From an uncultured Chloroflexota bacterium (lineage in GTDB: Bacteria; Chloroflexota; Anaerolineae; Aggregatilineales; Phototrophicaceae): a stretch of DNA of 14,973 nucleotides. Positions 1 to 5,910 of this stretch are shown piece by piece (position 1 is the first letter of the stretch; the number at the start of each line of letters is the position of its first letter). The notes beneath the pieces are model-generated. The model did no database searches, was not told the origin of the DNA, and saw only the letters and a list, made by a program, of their open reading frames with translations. A program made the position numbers and the translations under genes. The stretch lies in the NCBI GenBank assembly GCA_937988705.1, contig CALKIA010000333.1, forward strand, positions 1-14,973, written 5' to 3'.

Positions 1-673
1 TCGTCCAGATTTTGCGCCACAGGCTCGCGCCTTCGATTTCCGCCGCTTCGTAGTAGGACTGCGGGATGCTCTGCAAACCCGCCATATAAATCAAGCCGGG
101 GCCGAACATGAGCAGACCGGGGACGATGAGCCAGAACAATACCTGATCTGCGCTGCCGAGGAAGGGCTGCGGTTCGAGATGCAGAATATCGGTGGCAATC
201 CACTGGAAGAAGCCGAAATCGCGATTGTACACGTAGCGCCACATGATCGTGCTGGCGACGCCGCTCAACGGTAGAAACCACAGCAGCATCATCCAGCGCA
301 TGACGCGGGGTTTCATCTCCATAAGGAGGATGGCGACGATGATCGGGATGATGAACGTGAGAACGATCGAGAGCGCGGCATACGTGATGGTCACGCGGAA
401 GGCTTGCGCGGTGAGCGGATCATTCCATACGCGCTGATAGCTTTGCAGTGCCGTGAACGATATCGGGCCACGGGGGCGGGCATCGGTCAAGCTCAGGAAG
501 AACGCCACCACCAGCGGATACCAGCCCCAGCTCAACTGGAACAGGATCGCCGGGATGAGGAACGCCCATTTTTCGATCTTGCTGCGCCGCGTCAGTTTCA
601 GTTCCAGCGCTGCGGCGGGCTGCGGCTCAGGTTGATCAATTCGGGGGGCGGGTGCAAGAGTTTGTTCTGCCAT
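1..673 (-). CDS. Sugar ABC transporter permease, MalF/UgpA type (partial, C-terminus off the window)
   Basis: Integral membrane subunit of a carbohydrate ABC importer (binding-protein-dependent transport inner membrane family). 224 codons are visible, from the ATG at 673 to the window edge. After a Pro/Gln-rich cytoplasmic N-terminus (about 1-35), hydrophobic segments appear near residues 36-61, 93-119, 126-147 and 176-200. The diagnostic EAA loop that docks on the ATPase is seen at 207-223 as YYEAAEIEGASLWRKIW. The start is set by an in-frame stop just upstream, and a weak AGG lies about 7 bases before it. It follows the binding-protein gene on the same strand after 168 bases, the usual order for such operons; the second permease presumably lies beyond position 1. 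Family assignment is firm. The sugar is not readable from the sequence, but the neighbouring GH1 gene suggests a beta-linked oligosaccharide. Confidence 0.93.
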   Translation of the reverse strand, partial: MAEQTLAPAPRIDQPEPQPAAALELKLTRRSKIEKWAFLIPAILFQLSWGWYPLVVAFFLSLTDARPRGPISFTALQSYQRVWNDPLTAQAFRVTITYAALSIVLTFIIPIIVAILLMEMKPRVMRWMMLLWFLPLSGVASTIMWRYVYNRDFGFFQWIATDILHLEPQPFLGSADQVLFWLIVPGLLMFGPGLIYMAGLQSIPQSYYEAAEIEGASLWRKIWT

Positions 674-774
674 AAAGAAACCTATCTAATAGACATTATT
701 GAATATCCGAGGGCGGGAACACACCGCGTATTCCCTGACAGCTCGTCGATTACCTCAGCCAATGCTGCGTCCGG

Positions 775-828
775 TAGATCGTAGGGGCAAGGCATGCCTT
801 GCCCCTACCAATGATGGTTGACGATCTA
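775..828. repeat. 28-bp perfect palindrome (781-808) nested in an outer 8-bp inverted repeat
   Basis: Positions 781-808 form a perfect 28-bp palindrome whose half-site is GTAGGGGCAAGGCA. Around it, TAGATCGT (775-782) and ACGATCTA (821-828) are perfect outer arms, sharing the GT at 781-782 with the core. It lies in the gap between the binding-protein gene and the permease gene of one operon, so it would be transcribed as a very stable hairpin. No T-run follows on the minus strand, so a full intrinsic terminator is unlikely. A role in stabilising the upstream mRNA or partly attenuating the downstream gene is inference. It resembles the other GC-rich palindromes in this window. Confidence 0.85.
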
Positions 829-841
829 TCAGATACGGCAA

Positions 842-2491
842 TTAGCCGAGGCGCGGGACGATCACGCTCTCGTACCACGGACGATAAGTATTTTCGTAGA
901 AGTCCGGGAACTTGGACTGCCAGTACGCGGTGTTCGCATCGTAATACGCCTGTGCCGCTGCGATGAACTGATCATCTGGAATGGCTGAACTGAAGGCATT
1001 CGCCTGCGTATTGCGAATGTCCTGCGCGGTTTGCAGGGTCGCCAGCACGTCGAGGTCGCCCGGTTCGTCACGCATGAGCGATGTTGCATCACCCCACGCG
1101 CTTTCGGTCGGGCCGAGGTCAAGCTCGGGCGGGAAGAACTGCCCGCGCATGGGGTAGCCCTCGGCGGTGGTCGTCGTGTAGTGGACCAGATCGAGGTATT
1201 CCTGTCCCCAGGCATCGACGGGCGCGCCTTCGACACCTTCGACCGCCTGATTGGCGCGCACGAACGGATACGGAGAGAAGACGCGCTGTAGGTTGCCCGA
1301 TTGCTCAAAGGCGAGGCGGCGCTGGAGGTCGAAACCCGTACCGAGGTTCATGTGTGCATAGAGGCTGACCGCTGCGTTCTTGGTCGCGTCGTTGGCATCC
1401 GGGTTAACCGCAATTACGCTCACGCCGGGGCGGCCTTCGGGACTGTAGTGACCATTCATACCGCGTGGGTGGGGGATCGCGCCGACGACTTCGCTCAGGG
1501 GACGACCGACCGAAGCAGCCAACGCGCCCGGCCCAATGTCCGCCGTATCGGTGAAATATTGCAGCGGGACGGTGACAATGGCCATCGTGCCGTTGAAGAA
1601 CTGACCGAGCAGATCCCAGTCACCATAGTTGGAGCCGAGCGACTTATCCTGATGGATCATCCGGCGATAGCGTTCGACGGCGGCGACCATTTCGGGATAC
1701 GAGGTGTAGTCAAAACGCCAGTTCCAACCTTCTGCCGGGGTGGGCAGGTAGTTGAATAGGTTCGCCTTGCCGAAGCCTTCCGAGGCCAGCATCCATTCCA
1801 CACCCCACCACTGCGTCCCCATACCGAGGCGTGTATCACTGGTGAGGGCGGCCGCTTTTTCCGCGATCTCGTCCCAGGTAGAATCGAGGGTGAGCGGTTC
1901 AACGCCCGCTTCTTCGAAGATATCCCGGCGGAAGAAGATGCCGTTGCCGGGTGTGACGCCTTCGGGCAAACCAAATTTGGCGTCGCCCACTTGATATTCA
2001 ACTGAACCCGAGCGCACAGCGTCCGAGAACTGGGATTCAAGGTCGAATTCGGCGAATTGATCGGAGAGATCTGCGAGTAAACCCTGATTAAAGACGACAT
2101 GTTTGCCTTCAATCGTCCACACGGCCAGCACGCCGGGGTGGAAGTAGGTCGGCGCGGTGCCACCCGTGATCAGCGTGCGCAGTTGGTCGGTGCTCCAAAT
2201 CGGCGCTTCGACGGCTTCCAGACGGACGTTCGGGTTTTGTTCGAGCCAGGCCTGTTCGGCTTGCTGCTGCGCGGTGTACCCACCATCGGGCGCAGTTTCC
2301 GGGGGCGGAGTCCACGGCCAACCAGCCATCTGCAGCACGACATCGGCGTTTTGCGCGCGGCGCGTGCTCAAGGGTGAGGCGGCGATGGGAAGTCCGCTGG
2401 CGAAGGCGGCAACGCCTGCGCCGCCGATGGCGAGTGTTTTCAAAAAGTCGCGGCGGCTCAAGCCTTTGTGAGAGGAGGGATTCTGGGTCAT
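842..2491 (-). CDS. Extracellular sugar-binding protein of an ABC importer, Tat signal
   Basis: High-affinity receptor that delivers a sugar to the ABC permease encoded next to it. From the ATG at 2491 the product is 549 residues, long for the family-1 binding-protein superfamily but common for the larger oligosaccharide binders. A twin-arginine signal is clear: SRRDFLK at residues 12-18, then a hydrophobic stretch (TLAIGGAGVAAFASGLPIAA, 19-38). No lipobox cysteine is seen, so the anchor is unclear. An early WPWTPPPE segment and a stretch reading WLEQNPNVRLEAVEAP fit the first lobe of such proteins. The ATG at 2491 was chosen because AAAGGA lies about 7 bases upstream; an in-frame TTG at 2524 would add 11 residues but has no ribosome site. 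Transcription probably starts from the promoter at 2621-2649, giving a leader of about 120 bases. The ligand is unknown. Confidence 0.9.
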   Translation of the reverse strand: MTQNPSSHKGLSRRDFLKTLAIGGAGVAAFASGLPIAASPLSTRRAQNADVVLQMAGWPWTPPPETAPDGGYTAQQQAEQAWLEQNPNVRLEAVEAPIWSTDQLRTLITGGTAPTYFHPGVLAVWTIEGKHVVFNQGLLADLSDQFAEFDLESQFSDAVRSGSVEYQVGDAKFGLPEGVTPGNGIFFRRDIFEEAGVEPLTLDSTWDEIAEKAAALTSDTRLGMGTQWWGVEWMLASEGFGKANLFNYLPTPAEGWNWRFDYTSYPEMVAAVERYRRMIHQDKSLGSNYGDWDLLGQFFNGTMAIVTVPLQYFTDTADIGPGALAASVGRPLSEVVGAIPHPRGMNGHYSPEGRPGVSVIAVNPDANDATKNAAVSLYAHMNLGTGFDLQRRLAFEQSGNLQRVFSPYPFVRANQAVEGVEGAPVDAWGQEYLDLVHYTTTTAEGYPMRGQFFPPELDLGPTESAWGDATSLMRDEPGDLDVLATLQTAQDIRNTQANAFSSAIPDDQFIAAAQAYYDANTAYWQSKFPDFYENTYRPWYESVIVPRLG

Positions 2492-2608
2492 GAAAAATCC
2501 TTTATGAATAGGCAACCACTTCAATTTTGCTTGCGTCTATGCCGAAGGTAACAAAGACACGAAGTCCGAGACGGTCGATTTCTCAGTGATTCTCCTTTCA
2601 GTTTCCAC

Positions 2609-2637
2609 TTGTTATGATTTATTTTACGACATAAAAT
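2609..2637 (+). promoter_or_regulatory. Sigma-70-type promoter for the GH1 gene
   Basis: Read on the plus strand, TTGTTA (2609-2614), a 17-base spacer and TAAAAT (2632-2637) form a promoter with a predicted start near 2644. The two -10 boxes of this and the opposite promoter are the arms of a palindrome at 2619-2639 (8-bp arms around CGACA). Both -35 boxes lie at the same distance, 20 bases, from the centre at 2629. Confidence 0.6.
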
Positions 2638-2649
2638 AAGACGTGTCAA
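2621..2649 (-). promoter_or_regulatory. Sigma-70-type promoter for the binding-protein/permease operon
   Basis: Read on the minus strand, TTGACA (2649-2644) is a perfect -35 box. A 17-base spacer and TAAAAT (2626-2621) follow. The predicted start of transcription is near 2613-2614, about 120 bases before the ATG at 2491. It overlaps the opposite promoter for the GH1 gene completely. Confidence 0.7.
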
Positions 2650-2698
2650 ATCACAGCGCCGCTCTTTCAACTGGTGCTGGTTGAGGAGTTTAGTCATT

Positions 2699-4051
2699 AT
2701 GCGTTTTCCACAGAATTTTGTTTGGGGCGCGGCCGCCGCCGCCTATCAGGTCGAAGGCGGTTTTGCGACTGATGGCCGTGGCCTCTCGGTCTGGGATATG
2801 TTCGCACACCGCCCCGGTCAGGTGTACAACGGCGATACGGGCGATGTGTCCACCGACCACTATCACCGTTACAAAGACGATGTGGCGCTCATGCGCGAAA
2901 TCGGTTTGCAGGCGTATCGCCTATCGCTCTCGTGGTCGCGCATCCTACCGGAGGGCGTTGGCTATCTCAACGAGCCGGGCTTGGAGTTCTATGACCGTCT
3001 CATCGATGAACTGCTGGCGAACAATATCCAGCCGTATGTCACGCTGTTCCACTGGGATTTCCCACTTCAGTTGTACTATCGGGGTGGTTGGCTCAACCGC
3101 GATTCATCAGATTGGTTTGCCGATTACACCCAGGTGGTCGTGCGGGCGCTCGGCGACCGCGTCCGCTTCTGGATGACGATGAACGAACCGTCGGTGTTCA
3201 CGGTGCTCGGACATTTGAGCGGCATCCATGCCCCCGGCGATCGCCTCGGTGCGGCAGAAGGTTTTCGGATAGCGCACCATGTAATGATGGCGCACGGTAA
3301 GGCGTCGCAGGTCATCCGCGCACAGCGCCCCGACGCGCAGATCAGCATGGCGGGCAATGGCGCGGTAGGGATTCCGCTCACGAACAGCGCAGTCGATATC
3401 GCCGCTGCGCGCAATCACATGTTCGATACAACCGAGCCGAGCCTGTGGCATCTGAACTGGTGGACGGATCCCGTGATGTTTGGGCACTATCCGGCGGAAG
3501 GCTTGAAAGCGGTCGAAGCCATGATGCCCGCTGGATTCGAGAAGGATCTGCCGATCATCAACCAGCCGTTTGACTATTTCGGCCTCAACTGCTACTGGGG
3601 CGATACGGTGAGCGCTGGTGCTAACGACAAGCGGCAGATCGCGTCCCAATCCACAGGTCACCCGCTTACTGCGTTCCACTGGCCGGTCACGCCGGATGCG
3701 CTCTACTGGGGGCCGAAGTTCCTGTACGAGCGGTACAAGCTGCCGATCCTCATCACCGAGAATGGATTGTCGAACTCGGACTGGGTGAGCCTTGATGGCA
3801 GCGTGCATGATCCGCAGCGCATCGACCACATGGCGCGCTATCTGGGCGCGTTCAGCCGCGCCTATCAGGATGGGGTCGATGTGGCCGGGTATCTGCACTG
3901 GTCGATTCTGGATAACTTCGAGTGGGCGGAAGGGATGAAGCACCGCTTTGGTTTGATTCATGTGGATTACCGCGACCAGAAGCGCACGCTCAAAGACTCG
4001 GCGCACTGGTATACAGAGGTCATTCGCACTAACGGCGAGTCGCTGCCGTAA
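2699..4051 (+). CDS. Glycoside hydrolase family 1, beta-glucosidase type
   Basis: Retaining exo-acting beta-glycosidase that releases the terminal sugar from beta-linked oligosaccharides. No signal peptide is present, so it acts in the cytoplasm, fitting hydrolysis of sugars brought in by the divergent ABC importer. The 450-residue length is normal for the family. It opens with FPQNFVWGAAAAAYQVEGG; the conserved Gln is Q17. FHWDFP at 117-122 is the conserved substrate-pocket strand. The acid/base is E163 in TMNEP, the nucleophile E354 in ITENG. The C-terminal DNFEWAEGMKHRFGL (405-419) carries the aglycone and sugar-binding residues. The ATG at 2699 has GAGGAG 10 bases upstream; the in-frame TTG at 2681 overlaps that ribosome site and is rejected. 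Beta-glucosidase is the default activity. Galactosidase or fucosidase activity cannot be excluded by eye. Confidence 0.95.
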   Translation: MRFPQNFVWGAAAAAYQVEGGFATDGRGLSVWDMFAHRPGQVYNGDTGDVSTDHYHRYKDDVALMREIGLQAYRLSLSWSRILPEGVGYLNEPGLEFYDRLIDELLANNIQPYVTLFHWDFPLQLYYRGGWLNRDSSDWFADYTQVVVRALGDRVRFWMTMNEPSVFTVLGHLSGIHAPGDRLGAAEGFRIAHHVMMAHGKASQVIRAQRPDAQISMAGNGAVGIPLTNSAVDIAAARNHMFDTTEPSLWHLNWWTDPVMFGHYPAEGLKAVEAMMPAGFEKDLPIINQPFDYFGLNCYWGDTVSAGANDKRQIASQSTGHPLTAFHWPVTPDALYWGPKFLYERYKLPILITENGLSNSDWVSLDGSVHDPQRIDHMARYLGAFSRAYQDGVDVAGYLHWSILDNFEWAEGMKHRFGLIHVDYRDQKRTLKDSAHWYTEVIRTNGESLP

Positions 4052-4094
4052 GCGGCGCCTGACGGCGCAAGACGAGGCATTGCTATAAACGGTC

Positions 4095-4116
4095 GGGGCG
4101 CAGCATGCTGCGCCCC
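4095..4116. repeat. 22-bp perfect GC-rich palindrome 3' of the GH1 gene
   Basis: Half-site GGGGCGCAGCA followed directly by its reverse complement. It lies 44 bases after the GH1 stop, in the space between two convergent genes. A smaller hairpin (GCGCC-TGAC-GGCGC, 4055-4068) sits between it and the stop. No T-run follows on the plus strand. It could end or protect either convergent transcript. It shares the GGGGC...GCCCC termini of the other palindromes in this window. Confidence 0.75.
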
Positions 4117-4156
4117 TCCGGGTTCTGATATAAAGTAGCTTTCCAAACGCCTTGGT

Positions 4157-4214
4157 GTAGGGGCAGACCTACGTGTCTGCCCAATTTCGGGCGCACACTC
4201 AGGTGCGCCCCTAC
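4157..4214. repeat. 58-bp composite element: two hairpins within terminal inverted repeats
   Basis: The element starts with GTAGGGGC (4157-4164) and ends with its inverse GCCCCTAC (4207-4214). Inside are two stem-loops: GGGCAGAC (4161-4168) with GTCTGCCC (4175-4182), and GGGCGCAC (4189-4196) with GTGCGCCC (4203-4210), separated by AATTTC. This looks like a small non-coding mobile or REP-like repeat unit rather than a simple terminator. It lies between the convergent GH1 and carbohydrate-binding protein genes and overlaps neither. Confidence 0.75.
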
Positions 4215-4248
4215 AGCTACCCGCGGATTTCTGTTGAGAACCTACTCG

Positions 4249-4297
4249 AGCCTAACCTCCGATCTCTGTCCGAGCGGCGAGGGGCGAAGGTCAGGCT
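4249..4297 (-). repeat. Imperfect inverted repeat just 3' of the carbohydrate-binding protein gene
   Basis: AGCCTAACCT (4249-4258) and AGGTCAGGCT (4288-4297) are 10-base arms with one mismatch (a G-U pair in the minus-strand transcript) around a 29-base loop. It begins 9 bases after the stop at 4306 on the minus strand. It may protect or loosely terminate that transcript, but there is no T-run and the loop is long, so support is modest. Confidence 0.35.
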
Positions 4298-4305
4298 AAA
4301 TCCGG

Positions 4306-5865
4306 CTATTCCGCGGCGGCCGGGACGAAGATCACGTCATCCACATAGTAGGTGCCCGCCCAGTACATTGAGAATTCGATCTTGTCGACCTGCGTCAGGT
4401 CGAGATTTGGGTACAGGTCGAGGTTGATGCACATCTGCACCCACTCGTCAGTCACGGTCTTGGGATTGTCGCCCGCGCCGACGTGATCCGTCCACGCTTC
4501 CTGATCGATCAGGCGGGCATCGAAGATGCGCACGCCAACGCTGTTATCGGCGAGACCGTTGTTGTTGGTGGTCGTGTCCATAAAGTAGAAGCAAATCTTG
4601 TCATAGCCGCTGGCATCGAACGGACGCGGTTCCGGGTATGCACCGAACGAGTGCCATTCGCCCTCACTGCTCGTCGCCATCAGCGAGCTGGCGCCGCTGT
4701 GCACAATATCGGTCGAGAGACTGGTTTCGGCCTGATAATGTGCATAGAACGTATCTTCAGCTTCAAAGCCCTGCACCAAGTCGCCTTCGGCTGGCTTAGG
4801 GACGTACTTGCCGAACGCTACATCATCGACGTAATACGTGCCCGCCCAATAGACCGAGAACTGAATCTTGTCGACCTGCGTCAGATCGATGTTCGCGTAC
4901 AGGTCGAGGTTGATGCACATCTGCACCCACTCGTCAGTCACGGTCTTGGGATTGTCGCCCGCGCCGACGTGATCCGTCCACGCTTCCTGATCGATCAGGT
5001 TGGTGTCGAACAGGCGGACGCCGACGCTGTTATCGGCGAGACCGTTATTGTTGGCAGTCGTGTCGTAGATCGAGAAGCAGATCACATCGTAGCCGCTGGC
5101 GTCGAACGGACGCGGTTCCGGATACGTACCGAACGCATGCCATTCACCGGCCGGGCTGGTCACCATGAGCGAACTGCTGCCGCTGTTGACCACGTCGGTC
5201 GCGAGGGCAAGTTCTTCGGCCTGGAAGTTTTCATAGAAAGGCTCGCCCGCTTCAAAACCCTGAACCGGGGTGAGCTGGAGCATCATATCTTCGAGGTTCA
5301 TGGGTTCTTCGGTCGCTTCGGGCGTGGCGACGGGGTCTTCCGTCCCGGCTTGGGCGATCAGGTTATCGAAGTGATAGGTGCCTGCGGCGAACATCGCGAA
5401 TTCGACGTGCTCCAGTGCGGTCAGGTCGATGTCGGTGAAGGCGCTCAGATTCAAGCACATCGTCACCCATTCATCGGTCACCGTCTTGGGGTTCACGCCG
5501 ACGCCTTCGTGATCCGTCCATTTTTCCTGATTAGCGCCCGATGCATCGAACAGCTTAACGCCGACCGTGTTGCCCGCCGCCGTCGAATCCAGCATGTCGA
5601 AGCAGAATTCGCCGTAGCTGCTCACATCCACTGGCGCGCCGCTGAACACGACGCCAATCGTGTGCCACTCGCCTTCGGTGCTGACTTCAGCGAGTACGCC
5701 GTCTTCGATGTTTGCCGTTACCTGATAGACTTCCAGCACTTCAACATCAGCGCCTTCAAAATCCTGCAGCACGAGCGGTTCGTCCTGCGCGAGTACCAAT
5801 GTACTCATGAGGCTGATCAACAACAGGAGAGCAACCAGACTCAAAAACCGAACTTTATGTGTCAT
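4306..5865 (-). CDS. Secreted protein of three tandem carbohydrate-binding-like modules, no catalytic domain
   Basis: 519-residue exported protein with a Sec signal (hydrophobic core about 7-24, likely cleavage after VLA at 26). Three copies of one all-beta module follow: module 1 about 31-172, an acidic Thr/Pro/Glu linker (about 173-192), module 2 about 200-352 and module 3 about 362-515. Each ends in a conserved block with WTDH, NPKTVTDEWV, MCxNL and a final GTYYVDD-like strand (GTYHFDN in module 1). Each module has one cysteine pair (C88/C137, C263/C317, C425/C479), perhaps a disulfide. Modules 2 and 3 are near copies offset by exactly 162 residues. The fold looks like the jelly-roll, galactose-binding-like carbohydrate-binding modules, but I cannot name a CBM family. 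AAAGG precedes the ATG. It lies 45 bases after the GH30 gene, so the two are probably cotranscribed; it may hold substrate near that enzyme. Confidence 0.85.
   Translation of the reverse strand: MTHKVRFLSLVALLLLISLMSTLVLAQDEPLVLQDFEGADVEVLEVYQVTANIEDGVLAEVSTEGEWHTIGVVFSGAPVDVSSYGEFCFDMLDSTAAGNTVGVKLFDASGANQEKWTDHEGVGVNPKTVTDEWVTMCLNLSAFTDIDLTALEHVEFAMFAAGTYHFDNLIAQAGTEDPVATPEATEEPMNLEDMMLQLTPVQGFEAGEPFYENFQAEELALATDVVNSGSSSLMVTSPAGEWHAFGTYPEPRPFDASGYDVICFSIYDTTANNNGLADNSVGVRLFDTNLIDQEAWTDHVGAGDNPKTVTDEWVQMCINLDLYANIDLTQVDKIQFSVYWAGTYYVDDVAFGKYVPKPAEGDLVQGFEAEDTFYAHYQAETSLSTDIVHSGASSLMATSSEGEWHSFGAYPEPRPFDASGYDKICFYFMDTTTNNNGLADNSVGVRIFDARLIDQEAWTDHVGAGDNPKTVTDEWVQMCINLDLYPNLDLTQVDKIEFSMYWAGTYYVDDVIFVPAAAE
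4411..4513. repeat. 103-bp direct repeat, copy in module 3
   Basis: Identical over 103 bases to 4897-4999, at a distance of 486 bp (162 codons). It encodes the WTDHVGAGDNPKTVTDEW block of module 3 and flanking residues. Sequence on both sides differs at silent and amino-acid-changing sites, so identity at synonymous positions is confined to this patch. Confidence 0.9.
4897..4999. repeat. 103-bp direct repeat, copy in module 2
   Basis: Second copy of the 103-base identical stretch inside the carbohydrate-binding protein gene, here encoding the same block in module 2. The equivalent part of module 1 (around 5450-5530) is recognisable but clearly diverged, so the module 2/3 duplication or conversion is the recent event. 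Confidence 0.9.
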
Positions 5866-5910
5866 GCCAAAACCTTTCGTATATGTGAGAAAACGAATTT
5901 AGGACTGGAA

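Noticed and set aside
404..784. 126-codon plus-strand frame at the left end
   Set aside because: It overlaps the permease gene, whose EAA loop and membrane segments read cleanly on the minus strand.
3107..4006. 299-codon minus-strand frame inside the GH1 gene
   Set aside because: Antisense to highly conserved GH1 motifs including the nucleophile region; no ribosome site or recognisable domain.
4411..4999. Two identical 103-bp blocks considered as a CRISPR or insertion-sequence trace
   Set aside because: They lie in frame within one coding sequence at a spacing of exactly 162 codons, so they are a protein module repeat.
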